NCBI GenBank assembly: GCA_934292725.1
Contig: CAKQXY010000070.1
Location: forward strand, 1-13,581
Direction of reading: 5' to 3'
DNA: 13,581 bases
Origin: an uncultured Lachnospiraceae bacterium
Lineage (GTDB): Bacteria > Bacillota > Clostridia > Lachnospirales > Lachnospiraceae
This document shows, in pieces, positions 1 through 6,622 of the stretch; position 1 is the first letter of the stretch; the number at the start of each line of letters is the position of its first letter. A program made the position numbers and the translations under genes. The notes under the pieces were generated by a model. That model had not been told where the DNA came from. It ran no database searches and was given only the letters and a program-made list of their open reading frames with translations.

Positions 1-71
1 AGAAGCGGCTTAAAATGCGGAGTATTCTTAGACGGATTCATGTAGTGATATACCTGAGTTTGCTCTTTCAT
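1..71 (-). CDS. Possible N-terminal fragment of an unrecognised ORF, cut by the window edge
   Basis: Reading leftwards from an ATG at 71, the frame stays open to the window edge and gives about 23 residues beginning MKEQTQVYHYMNPSKN. The composition looks protein-like rather than random, but I do not recognise the family. No Shine-Dalgarno sequence is visible upstream; the upstream bases are a C-run followed almost at once by a copy of the dispersed repeat (84-108). It could be the start of a real gene to the left, or a gene whose own 5' region was replaced by the repeat. Confidence is low because only 71 bases are visible. Confidence 0.2.
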   Translation of the reverse strand, partial: MKEQTQVYHYMNPSKNTPHFKPL

Positions 72-83
72 GATTTTGGGGGG

Positions 84-108
84 TCCAGTGCCTGTCCCCG
101 GCAAAAAA
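84..108 (+). repeat. Dispersed repeat, copy 1 (TCCA subtype)
   Basis: Core GTGCCTGTCCCCGGCAAAA preceded by TCCA and followed by extra A residues. The core can form a short TGCC/GGCA stem around a TGTCCCC loop. This copy lies between the left-edge partial ORF and the promoter region ahead of the CRISPR array. By recollection, GGGGACAGGCAC-type sequences are common REP-like elements in many bacteria; that identification is inference. Confidence 0.85.
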
Positions 109-171
109 GTATAAACTTTATAAAAGTTCTATAAACAAAAGTATACATTTTGTGCAGAGAAGTCTGAACAG

Positions 172-186
172 CAGCCCGAGAGGGCA
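172..186 (+). repeat. Stray copy of the CRISPR repeat hairpin core
   Basis: The 15 bases CAGCCCGAGAGGGCA match exactly the central hairpin of the CRISPR direct repeat (426-440 in the first repeat): a GCCC/GGGC stem with a GAGA loop. The flanks do not align with the rest of the repeat. It lies about 225 bp before the array in the same orientation. The distance to repeat 1 is not a whole number of repeat-spacer units, so it is not simply a decayed array member in register. It could be a relic repeat or a structured leader element. Confidence 0.5.
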
Positions 187-232
187 GCGTGTTACTGCTC
201 AGCTCAACTTATCAAGAGAGTGAAAAAATAGG

Positions 233-261
233 ATGACAACGGTTGTATTTAGTGCTATACT
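233..261 (+). promoter_or_regulatory. Sigma-A-type promoter ahead of the CRISPR array
   Basis: ATGACA (233-238) and TATACT (256-261) are each one base from consensus and separated by exactly 17 bp. A start site near 268 would give a transcript running through two palindromes (333-352, 385-398) into the array at 411. No gene with a ribosome binding site lies between, so the plausible roles are CRISPR leader promoter or the surviving promoter of a lost gene. Confidence 0.55.
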
Positions 262-332
262 TAATCCAGTGTCAAGGGTAAGTACATCTCATTAAATATG
301 TCCAAAATGTTAACATGCACGAAAAACGGCTG

Positions 333-352
333 TTGTCAGAATATTCTGACAA
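333..352. promoter_or_regulatory. Perfect 20-bp palindrome in the CRISPR leader region
   Basis: TTGTCAGAATATTCTGACAA reads identically on both strands. It lies between the 233-261 promoter and CRISPR repeat 1. It could be an operator for a dimeric regulator, an end of a lost insertion, or a hairpin in the RNA. No T-run follows, so a terminator is unlikely. Confidence 0.5.
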
Positions 353-384
353 ATACCTGCAAAAACAGGCTCTGGAAACCGCAT

Positions 385-398
385 AAAACCTAGGTTTT
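385..398. promoter_or_regulatory. Perfect 14-bp palindrome just before CRISPR repeat 1
   Basis: AAAACCTAGGTTTT is a perfect palindrome ending 12 bp before the first CRISPR repeat. Its leader-proximal position would suit a binding site for an adaptation or host factor, but this is inference from position only. Confidence 0.4.
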
Positions 399-410
399 TG
401 AAGGGGTACC

Positions 411-593
411 GTAGAAATGAGATATCAGCCCGAGAGGGCATTGACACCTTGAAAAGGCAGAATTTATCCAATCTGGATTTTCGTAGAAATGAGATATCAG
501 CCCGAGAGGGCATTGACACCAAGCTTACCATTGCCAGCCAAACAGTTGATACTATGTAGAAATGAGATATCAGCCCGAGAGGGCATTGACACC
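411..593 (+). CRISPR. Short CRISPR array, three identical 38-bp repeats and two spacers, no cas genes in window
   Basis: Three identical copies of a 38-bp direct repeat lie at 411-448, 483-520 and 556-593. Each starts GTAGAAATGAG and ends GGGCATTGACACC. The two intervening spacers are unrelated (34 and 35 bp). The repeat carries a central GCCC-GAGA-GGGC hairpin followed by ATTGACACC. That arrangement (hairpin, then ATTGA-like 3' end) resembles the crRNA-strand layout of several class 1 repeats and favours plus-strand transcription, as does the promoter at 233-261. Subtype cannot be assigned from one repeat; type III or I is a guess. All three repeats are perfect, with no degenerate terminal repeat. 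About 35 bp after the last repeat there is no further repeat, and at 639 a copy of the dispersed repeat begins. The array may therefore be truncated. No cas gene is visible. Confidence 0.9.
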
Positions 594-638
594 AGCTTAT
601 TGAATAAATAGTATGGTAAACGGTAGCAATCGGGAGGC

Positions 639-664
639 TCCAGTGCCTGTCCCCGGCAAAAAAA
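639..664 (+). repeat. Dispersed repeat, copy 2 (TCCA subtype), beside the CRISPR array
   Basis: TCCA followed by the core GTGCCTGTCCCCGGCAAAA and more A residues. It lies 45 bp after the last CRISPR repeat, about one spacer length plus ten bases, roughly where a fourth repeat would have begun. Confidence 0.85.
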
Positions 665-737
665 GGGTGTACAATCCAGCAGGTGGAAATCCTGTCAAAT
701 AAGCTGCTAACCACAGCATTTGAAGCGAAATCATCCA
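665..737 (+). other. Possible group II intron 5'-region (domain I) relic
   Basis: This stretch contains CAGCAGGTGGAAATCCTG, then a CTAACC block and GAAGCGAA. This order of motifs resembles domain I of bacterial group II introns. It lies about 170 bp upstream of a clear domain V/VI pair (905-977) on the same strand, so it may be the 5' remnant of an intron that lost its centre and reverse-transcriptase gene. No GTGCG-type intron start is seen; the nearest is GTGTA at about 667. The identification rests on remembered motif order. Confidence 0.25.
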
Positions 738-769
738 GCAATGCCATTTAGCTAGATGTTCGAGAAAAT
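738..769 (+). repeat. 32-bp repeat, copy A (identical to 6358-6389)
   Basis: A 32-bp sequence beginning GCAATGCCATTTAGC and ending CGAGAAAAT recurs without mismatch 5.6 kb away after the GH74-like gene. Here it runs directly into ACGACATTGG and dispersed-repeat copy 3. A shortened relative (GCAATG, then CGACATTGG) precedes copy 8 at 12331-12350, so this may be an outer part of the same repeat family. Confidence 0.85.
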
Positions 770-778
770 AACGACATT

Positions 779-799
779 GGTGCCTGTCCCCGGCAAAAA
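779..799 (+). repeat. Dispersed repeat, copy 3 (TTGG subtype)
   Basis: The core is preceded by CATTGG rather than TCCA. It is flanked by a 6-bp inverted repeat, TAACGA (769-774) and TCGTTA (802-807), which could extend the hairpin. Confidence 0.85.
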
Positions 800-816
800 T
801 ATCGTTAAGGTGAGAA

Positions 817-881
817 TACACAGAGATTGACATGACGAGGAAATTGATTTTAGGGAGAAAAGTGTCGGGTACACAGAGATT
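817..881 (+). repeat. 12-bp direct repeat pair
   Basis: TACACAGAGATT occurs at 817-828 and again at 870-881. The pair lies just before the group II intron domain V and has no known role. Nothing else is recognisable between 800 and 904. Confidence 0.5.
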
Positions 882-904
882 AGGCAAACGATTAGCCATA
901 TGAA

Positions 905-977
905 GAGCCGGATGCGGGAAAGCCGCACGTCCGGATCTGTAGAGGGGCGTACTTTGCGAAAGGTACGTCTACTCGAC
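905..977 (+). mobile_element. Group II intron 3' end: domains V and VI (relic)
   Basis: 905-938 has the hallmarks of domain V: GAGCCGGATG, a GCGG-GAAAG-CCGC upper hairpin, then CGTCCGGATCT, with the lower strands pairing apart from one G-A mismatch. It is followed at 939-972 by a domain VI-like hairpin (GTAGA pairs with TCTAC, CGTAC pairs with GTACG) with a candidate branch-point A near the 3' end. The intron would end ...CTCGAC at 977, fitting the usual AY 3' terminus. The reverse transcriptase/maturase gene and most of domains I-IV are absent, so this is a dead fragment. The next bases, CCGGCAAAAAA (978-988), are the 3' half of the dispersed repeat, which implies the parent intron had inserted into a copy of it. 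Confidence 0.8.
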
Positions 978-988
978 CCGGCAAAAAA
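978..988 (+). repeat. Half copy of the dispersed repeat (3' half only)
   Basis: CCGGCAAAAAA matches the 3' half of the repeat exactly and starts at the predicted 3' splice boundary of the group II intron relic. The 5' half, ending TGTCC, is missing here. It is best read as the 3' exon of an intron insertion into the repeat. Confidence 0.6.
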
Positions 989-1090
989 CAAGCAAAAGAA
1001 AGATCAAGGAGACAATAAAAAAGCCATTTTCTGATGTGCCCCACCAAGAAAGGCTACCCCAAAGAAAGGACAAGGTAAAAGAAAAAACAA

Positions 1091-1903
1091 ATGCTTAGCA
1101 GACATATTGATTTTGAAGGAATGAGTAATGTAAGAGATCTCGGAGGAATGACAGGAGCAGACGGAAAAAAGATTAAGAGTGGTTTGCTGTTTCGAAGTGA
1201 TCAGTTACATAGTGCAACAAAAGCAGATCAGGAAAAGCTTAAGGAAATCGGAGTGAAGTATATTGTTGATTTGAGAAATATTAGGGAATATACAGAGCAG
1301 CCGGATCCGAGGATAGATGGAATTACGCATATTAGTATGCCATTGAATCAGGAGCGCATGGCGGGAATCGAGAGAGACACAAAATCCAGAGAAGAAATGC
1401 GGCGTGAGGCGATTGACAAGGCATCTCGTGATCCTATGGTTTTCTTTAAGGAAATGTCAGGTTACTATGCTGAGTATGCGAATGCACCGTATACATTTGA
1501 ACAGATGCACAAATTCTTTCAATTGTTGATCGAGTCGGATGGAGGTGTGTTATGGCATTGTGCAGGTGGAAAAGATCGTACTGGAATTTTGGCAGTACTG
1601 TTGTGTGAGGTGTTGCAGGTATCTAGGGAAGATATTGAAGGGGACTATTTGGCAACAAATCTGTACAAGCAAAAGGAAGCTGATGCAGAGATTGCTGGAA
1701 TTCAGAAAACGCTTCCGCCAGATTGTTCTCCTGAGATAGCTGTATATATGACAAAATATACCTGGCTGGCGCATATCGAGTATCTTCAGTACTTTTATAA
1801 GATTGTTGCAGAAAAGTATGGTGATATCCATGGGTTCTTAAAAGATGCAGTTGGTCTTACAGCCGACGAAGAAGAACAGATTCGGGAGAAATTTTTAAAA
1901 TAA
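1091..1903 (+). CDS. Tyrosine-specific protein phosphatase, Y_phosphatase3 type
   Basis: This 270-residue cytosolic protein is expected to hydrolyse phosphotyrosine (or phosphoinositide-like) esters by a cysteinyl-phosphate mechanism. The active-site CX5R loop is clear: HCAGGKDRTG with nucleophile Cys157 and phosphate-binding Arg163. The N-terminal SNVRDLGG (about 12-19) and LLFRSDQL (about 32-39) are typical of the family, which includes bacterial and mycobacterial secreted-type phosphatases; no signal peptide is present here. Length is normal. The start at 1091 gives the expected lead-in to the RDLGG motif, but the ribosome site is weak (AAGG about 15 bases upstream). A later ATG at 1121 is possible but sits too close to its AAGGA. 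The gene stands alone, downstream of the repeat and intron debris. The family call is firm; the substrate is unknown. Confidence 0.9.
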   Translation: MLSRHIDFEGMSNVRDLGGMTGADGKKIKSGLLFRSDQLHSATKADQEKLKEIGVKYIVDLRNIREYTEQPDPRIDGITHISMPLNQERMAGIERDTKSREEMRREAIDKASRDPMVFFKEMSGYYAEYANAPYTFEQMHKFFQLLIESDGGVLWHCAGGKDRTGILAVLLCEVLQVSREDIEGDYLATNLYKQKEADAEIAGIQKTLPPDCSPEIAVYMTKYTWLAHIEYLQYFYKIVAEKYGDIHGFLKDAVGLTADEEEQIREKFLK

Positions 1904-1971
1904 TACTTAAAATGATACCTAAAGTGATGCCTGAAATGATACTCGAAAAGATATTCGAAATAATACTTAAA
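1900..1971 (+). repeat. Six degenerate 12-bp tandem repeats over the phosphatase stop codon
   Basis: Six consecutive 12-mers, consensus near ATGATACTTAAA, begin at 1900, 1912, 1924, 1936, 1948 and 1960. The first overlaps the TAA stop of the phosphatase gene. In the phosphatase frame each unit reads roughly Y-L-K-stop. In a second frame the array is open and continues through dispersed-repeat copy 5 (ATG at 1912 to TAA at 2026-2028, 38 codons), but no ribosome site precedes it. Confidence 0.75.
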
Positions 1972-1980
1972 ATATCAATG

Positions 1981-2006
1981 CATCCAGTGCCTGTCCCCGG
2001 CAAAAA
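1981..2006 (+). repeat. Dispersed repeat, copy 5 (TCCA subtype), upstream of the amidohydrolase
   Basis: CATCCA followed by the complete core. It shares 27 identical bases (1980-2006) with copy 7 at 6513-6539. It lies 53 bp before the amidohydrolase start, followed by a long purine-rich tract (about 2025-2054). Confidence 0.85.
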
Positions 2007-2059
2007 TGGCACTTTTCTACGAGGGTAAAAAAGAAAAAGAAAAAGAGGAAAAATAAACA

Positions 2060-3670
2060 GTGGATACGATTTTTTTTAACGGATGTATAAGAACACTGGA
2101 TAACAGTGAAAAAGTGGCAGAGGCTGTGGGAATCGAAAATGGCCGGATCGTTTTTGTGGGAACTGATAAAGAAGCGGAAGCTTTTTCCTGCAAAAAACGG
2201 ATTGACCTTAAGGGAAGGCTGATGCTGCCCGGTTTTGTGGATACACATATGCATATGCTGCATTATGCATTTGTGGAAAGATCTGTGAAACTGTTTGACT
2301 GCACAAGTGTTGAGGAAATGCTTGCTGCAGCAAAAAAAAGACTGGAGGAGAGTAAAGGTCAGAAGCTGACCTGGCTCTACTGCAGAGGCTGGAATGAGGA
2401 GCATTTTGATAAGCCGGGCTATCCGCATAAGGATGAGCTGGATGCACTCTCAACGGAAATCCCCATCATTATGGTGCGTGTCTGTGGGCATGTGGCTGTG
2501 TGCAACAGCTGTGGTCTGGAGCTTCTGAAAAAAATCCCGGAGTTTCCGGAGATTGAGAAGGAGGTTGATCTGGATACCGGACTTCTGAAGGAGAATGCAG
2601 TACAGTTTTATTCTTCCGTATTGGAAGCACCATCCCAGGAAGAAGTGGAAGGCTACATCAGATACAGTGCGAAGAAGCTGAATGAATGTGGATTTACAGG
2701 TGTACAGTCCGATGATCTTGCCTCCCTTCCGGGAAAAAACTGGCGTCGGATCATGGCCTCCTACAAGGCACTGGATGCCAGAGGAGAGCTGAGTATCCGC
2801 CATTATGAGCAGTGCCTTTTTGAGCGGGCGGAGGATGCGAAGGCTTTTATCAAGGAAGGATATCGTACCGGGCAGAGGGGAGATCACTTTACTGTTGGAC
2901 CGATGAAGCTGATCCAGGATGGTTCCCTTGGTGCAAGAACAGCGGCCATGAATGAGCCTTACGAGGATTCGCCGGAAAATACCGGGATCATCACATTCAG
3001 TCAGGATGAGCTTGACGATCTGTTTGTTTTTTTTGACCGGCATCAGATGCAGGCGGCGGTACACTGTATAGGCGATCGTGCCATGGATATGGTCATTGAG
3101 GCAGCTGCGAAATCTCCTTACCGGAAGGATAACAAAAAGGGCAGACATGGTATCGTGCATTGCCAGATCACCAATCCGCGTATTTTGCAGGGGATGAAAG
3201 ACCAGGATCTGCTGGCATATATCCAGCCGGTATTTATCGATCTGGATATGAACACAGTGGAACCTGCCATCGGCGCACAACGTATGGATAAGGTGTATGC
3301 ATGGAAGAGTATGCTGGATATGGGAATCCATACGTCCGGCGGCTCGGATGCTCCTGTGGTAAGCTTTGATGCAATGGAGAATATTTATTTTGCAGTTACC
3401 CGCAAAAATATCAGCGGTCAGCCACAGGAAGGCTGGATCCCATCCGAAAAAATATCCGTAGACGAAGCGGTGAAGCTTTTTACAAAAAACGCAGCTTACG
3501 CTTCCTATACAGAAGACGAGAATGGAACCATCGAAGTGGGAAAAAATGCGGACTTCGTAGTTCTCGAGAAGAATATCTATGAGATCGACCTGGATGAGAT
3601 CAAGGCCACGAAAGTGGATATGACAGTTCTTGGCGGTGAGATCGTTTATGAGAGAGAAGTAGAAGAATAG
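2060..3670 (+). CDS. YtcJ-like metal-dependent amidohydrolase (Amidohydro_3 family)
   Basis: This 536-residue cytosolic enzyme of the amidohydrolase superfamily should be a metal-dependent hydrolase of an amide or related bond; the substrate is unknown. Metal and catalytic motifs are in family order: LPGFVDTHMHM with His63 and His65, the Amidohydro_3 signature DGSLGARTA (Asp287), HCIGDRA (His335), HCQI (His367) and GGSDAPV (Asp430). The C-terminal segment returns to the small beta-sandwich seen at the N-terminus (NADFVVLEKN). Length is normal. The start is GTG at 2060, with AGAGGA (2044-2049) about ten bases upstream; no in-frame ATG gives as complete an N-terminal strand. By eye the gene is more GC-rich than the kinase downstream, suggesting a different history. 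It has repeat copies on both sides (1981, 3718) and no obvious partner. Confidence 0.9.
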   Translation: MDTIFFNGCIRTLDNSEKVAEAVGIENGRIVFVGTDKEAEAFSCKKRIDLKGRLMLPGFVDTHMHMLHYAFVERSVKLFDCTSVEEMLAAAKKRLEESKGQKLTWLYCRGWNEEHFDKPGYPHKDELDALSTEIPIIMVRVCGHVAVCNSCGLELLKKIPEFPEIEKEVDLDTGLLKENAVQFYSSVLEAPSQEEVEGYIRYSAKKLNECGFTGVQSDDLASLPGKNWRRIMASYKALDARGELSIRHYEQCLFERAEDAKAFIKEGYRTGQRGDHFTVGPMKLIQDGSLGARTAAMNEPYEDSPENTGIITFSQDELDDLFVFFDRHQMQAAVHCIGDRAMDMVIEAAAKSPYRKDNKKGRHGIVHCQITNPRILQGMKDQDLLAYIQPVFIDLDMNTVEPAIGAQRMDKVYAWKSMLDMGIHTSGGSDAPVVSFDAMENIYFAVTRKNISGQPQEGWIPSEKISVDEAVKLFTKNAAYASYTEDENGTIEVGKNADFVVLEKNIYEIDLDEIKATKVDMTVLGGEIVYEREVEE

Positions 3671-3717
3671 CGGCAGTATAAAAAGAAAAAAGTGAGAGGC
3701 AGAGTCTGCGAAAAAAA

Positions 3718-3737
3718 GTGCCTGTCCCCGGCAAAAA
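3718..3737 (+). repeat. Dispersed repeat, copy 6 (A-run subtype)
   Basis: A complete core preceded by a run of A residues, 47 bp after the amidohydrolase stop and 79 bp before the first possible start of the GH74-like gene. It is followed at 3742-3757 by overlapping small palindromes (TTTGAA-AA-TTCAAA and AAAATT-CA-AATTTT) that could be an operator, though they are AT-rich enough to be chance. Confidence 0.85.
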
Positions 3738-3816
3738 CAAGTTTGAAAATTCAAATTTTATTATGTCGAACTACCTTTGTGAAAGTTGCTTGTAAGAATC
3801 GGCATCAGGTGGTAAA

Positions 3817-6342
3817 ATGGACACAGAAATTGCAAAATTAAGCAAATTTACTTTTTCAGAGCAGAAAGGTGGGACTATGAATACAGTGAATCAGATTCCT
3901 TACGAGTACAGCAACTTGCCGATTCCAGGTGGCGGATATGTGACCGGTTTTTTGTTTCATCCTCAAAAGGAGGGGCTTTTGTATTTGCGTACAGATATCG
4001 GAGGCAGCTATCGGTATGATCCGTTGAATAAAACATGGAAAAACTTGATTTCTCATGTGACGATGGAAGACTTGTCTGAGACGTATCCAATCTCGATTGC
4101 AGTAGATGAGGCTCATCCAGAGCGCTTCTATGTGGCTTGTGGCATGAACCATCCACAAAGTGGTGTCTTAGCCGTCTCAGACGATTACGGAATGCACTTT
4201 ACTTATGAGAAGATTCCTGTTTTTATTCATGGAAATTTGGGCGGCAGAGGCACCGGAGAGCGTTTGATTGTCGACAAGCAGGATTCCAATCGGCTGTATT
4301 TTGCCAGTCAGAGGGATGGACTTTGGGTGAGCGAGGACCGTGGCCATACGTGGAACCATCTGTCTGCGATGGAGGAGACACACCTGACCTTTGTAAAACA
4401 GCTAGTGCTGGAGTCTGCGACACTTTTAATTGTTGGAAGCGCTGGTGTGAAGTTAGAAAAAGTGTTATTAGAAGGAGCAATGCGTGGAAGTGCTTTGTAT
4501 GTATCGTCTGACGGTGGACAGACCTTTGAACGTATGAAACAGCCAGAATCAGCAGTGATAGAGGAATGCCGTTTTCATGGCCTTGCGGCGCAGCGATGCA
4601 GCGAGGATGATCGCTATTTTTATGTTACATTTGCATCGACGGGAAGACGTTCGTATCTGTTAGAGGATGGATATAGCTGCGATAGTGGTGATACGATTGA
4701 TGGTCATCTGGTTCGTTACGAGAAAAAGAAGGATGCGCTAGGCGCTATGGAGGAGATCACCCCGGTGATTTCGAGTGCAGTGTCTGTGCCTGAACTTGGT
4801 GGAATTGATAGTAAGATGATGCTGACGCAGGCAACAGATGGAACAAAACACTTAGACTGTGGCCTTTCTGGTATCAGTGCCTCAAGACAAACACCGGGAA
4901 TGCTGGTTGTCACTACAATTGTGAAGGATAATGGAGATGCCATTTTCCGTTCAATGGATTACGGAAACAGCTGGGAATGTATTTTGTATGATCTGGAGAA
5001 GGATGCGATTCGTTTTCGGGCACCGTATATGAAGCCAGAGTACAATGGCGGCAAGAGCCTGATTCACTGGCTGAGTGATTTTGAGATCAATCCATTTGAT
5101 GACAATGAGGGTTGGTTTAATACGGGAACTGGTGTATTTGTGAGCCACAATTTAAAACAGAAGGATTGTTTCTTTACCGACTGGTGCGATGGAATTGAGG
5201 AGACGGTGCATTTAAATGTCTACAGCCTTCCGTCCGGTCCGGTAAAGGTACTTGATATTGTTGGTGATCTGGGCGGGTTTGCCTTTGAAGATATCGCGCG
5301 CCCGTGCGAGAATTCCTTTGCAGATGAAAATGGAAATCGTTACATTACCTGTATCAATGCCGATTTTCAGGATGAGAACCCGGCGCATATTGTTGTGACA
5401 CCGAGAGGAAACTGGACTGGAAAGACAAAGGGTGGATTGATTTTGTCAGAAGATTACGGAAAGCACTTTACGCGTGCCACGATGCCGTATGGACTTTCCG
5501 AAAAGCTGGATGAGACACTTGCACAGATTGAGACGCCAAATGTCAATTCTGGATGGGTGGCAATGTCAGCAGATGGAAAGCGTATCGTATGGTCAATTGC
5601 AAAAGGGATTGAGCTTCCGATCAGTCAGGTGATTGTAAGTCATGATGGGGCAAAGAGCTTTTCGCGCTGTGAGGTCTATGATGCGGCCGGACAGCGCCTT
5701 GATCATACAGATGAGGCAGATAAACGCCGAATGAAGGTTGTTGCAGATCGAACCGATTCGAGTGTATTCTATGGCTTTGGTGAGCACTCACGTATTTATA
5801 TTAGTCGTGATGCTGGACAGCATTTTTATGAGTGCGCACAGACAAAAGAGTGGCTTACAGATGTAGAATTTGGCCTCATCGACTGTGCCAATAAGACACA
5901 GATTCAGGCGGAAAGTGGAAAGCGTGGTGTACTGTATCTGGCGATTGGCGAGGCAGGTCTGTGGCGAATGCAGGTGAAGGAAACGAATGAATCAAATGAA
6001 TTAAATGAGTCAAATGCGTTGGGTCTGTACCCCGTGTTCACACGTTTGAGCGCACCGGGGGATGCTGTTTATCGTCTTGGTCTTGGCGTTGGCAAGGATG
6101 GCGATTATCGAAACGGCAAAAAGGTTTTGTATTGCAATGCGTGTATCGCAGGCACATATGGTTTTTATCGAATGTTTCTGGATGAACAAGGTCAGATCAA
6201 TCAAATTGAACGGCTGAACACAGAAAATCAGATGTATGGTGAGATCAATGCGATGGCTGGAGATTGCCGCGAGTATGGCACCTTTTATCTGGCAACAGGT
6301 TCAAATGGTTTGATTGTTGGAAAACAAGCAAAGGAAGAATGA
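3817..6342 (+). CDS. GH74-like Asp-box beta-propeller glycosidase, no signal peptide
   Basis: This protein (841 residues, or 821 from the ATG at 3877) resembles GH74 endo-xyloglucanases and related propellers. The N-terminal PIPGGGYVTG (about 36-44) leads into LLYLRTDIGGSYR, where Asp60 matches the conserved GH74 catalytic aspartate of the RTDxGG motif. Seven Asp-box blades (SxDxGxxW/F type) start near 121, 172, 230, 379, 544, 608 and 663, consistent with two seven-bladed propellers. The region aligning with the second catalytic segment, usually IDPF, reads SDFEINPFDD (421 onward), so the general acid is uncertain. A low-complexity linker repeats NESN near 723-734. No signal peptide, anchor or carbohydrate-binding module is seen, so it should act in the cytosol, unlike classical GH74 enzymes. 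Both starts have a moderate AGGTGG site only four to five bases upstream; 3877 fits the conserved domain better. Activity on xyloglucan is not established. Confidence 0.8.
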   Translation: MDTEIAKLSKFTFSEQKGGTMNTVNQIPYEYSNLPIPGGGYVTGFLFHPQKEGLLYLRTDIGGSYRYDPLNKTWKNLISHVTMEDLSETYPISIAVDEAHPERFYVACGMNHPQSGVLAVSDDYGMHFTYEKIPVFIHGNLGGRGTGERLIVDKQDSNRLYFASQRDGLWVSEDRGHTWNHLSAMEETHLTFVKQLVLESATLLIVGSAGVKLEKVLLEGAMRGSALYVSSDGGQTFERMKQPESAVIEECRFHGLAAQRCSEDDRYFYVTFASTGRRSYLLEDGYSCDSGDTIDGHLVRYEKKKDALGAMEEITPVISSAVSVPELGGIDSKMMLTQATDGTKHLDCGLSGISASRQTPGMLVVTTIVKDNGDAIFRSMDYGNSWECILYDLEKDAIRFRAPYMKPEYNGGKSLIHWLSDFEINPFDDNEGWFNTGTGVFVSHNLKQKDCFFTDWCDGIEETVHLNVYSLPSGPVKVLDIVGDLGGFAFEDIARPCENSFADENGNRYITCINADFQDENPAHIVVTPRGNWTGKTKGGLILSEDYGKHFTRATMPYGLSEKLDETLAQIETPNVNSGWVAMSADGKRIVWSIAKGIELPISQVIVSHDGAKSFSRCEVYDAAGQRLDHTDEADKRRMKVVADRTDSSVFYGFGEHSRIYISRDAGQHFYECAQTKEWLTDVEFGLIDCANKTQIQAESGKRGVLYLAIGEAGLWRMQVKETNESNELNESNALGLYPVFTRLSAPGDAVYRLGLGVGKDGDYRNGKKVLYCNACIAGTYGFYRMFLDEQGQINQIERLNTENQMYGEINAMAGDCREYGTFYLATGSNGLIVGKQAKEE

Positions 6343-6357
6343 GAAAGGCCCATATTG

Positions 6358-6389
6358 GCAATGCCATTTAGCTAGATGTTCGAGAAAAT
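6358..6389 (+). repeat. 32-bp repeat, copy B (identical to 738-769)
   Basis: An exact second copy, starting 16 bp after the GH74-like stop codon. The next full dispersed-repeat copy (6514) is about 125 bp further on. The rest of the 280-bp gap 6343-6622 is AT-rich and holds no ORF that I can support. Confidence 0.85.
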
Positions 6390-6513
6390 GTTCGATTTGC
6401 AATTGAGTTTTTTCAAAAGTACCAAAAAAGCTGTTTATGTGGCAAAGCAGCAAAGAAAGAGTATACGAAATAAACGGATTAAAAGAATAAAAATAGTCCG
6501 CAACATATGCGCG

Positions 6514-6539
6514 CATCCAGTGCCTGTCCCCGGCAAAAA
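6514..6539 (+). repeat. Dispersed repeat, copy 7 (TCCA subtype), upstream of the sugar kinase
   Basis: CATCCA plus the complete core, 27 bases identical to copy 5. It lies 83 bp before the kinase start. Between it and the gene is a weak -10-like TATAGT (6588-6593) without a convincing -35. Confidence 0.85.
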
Positions 6540-6622
6540 CGGTCCTAAATGAGGTTAATTATACTTTTATTTTTTCCGTATATATGGTATAGTGGTTCCC
6601 ATAGGAAGGTGAAAAGAAAGAT

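Noticed and set aside
298..393. Plus-strand 31-codon Cys-containing ORF between the leader promoter and the CRISPR array
   Set aside because: No ribosome site; it ends inside a palindrome; more likely leader sequence.
310..747. Minus-strand 145-codon open frame across the CRISPR array
   Set aside because: It translates the direct repeats into a recurring peptide and has no ribosome site; it is a by-product of the array.
2450..3754. Long minus-strand frame (434 codons) opposite the amidohydrolase
   Set aside because: The opposite strand carries all amidohydrolase motifs. This frame has no recognisable domain and runs through the dispersed repeat.
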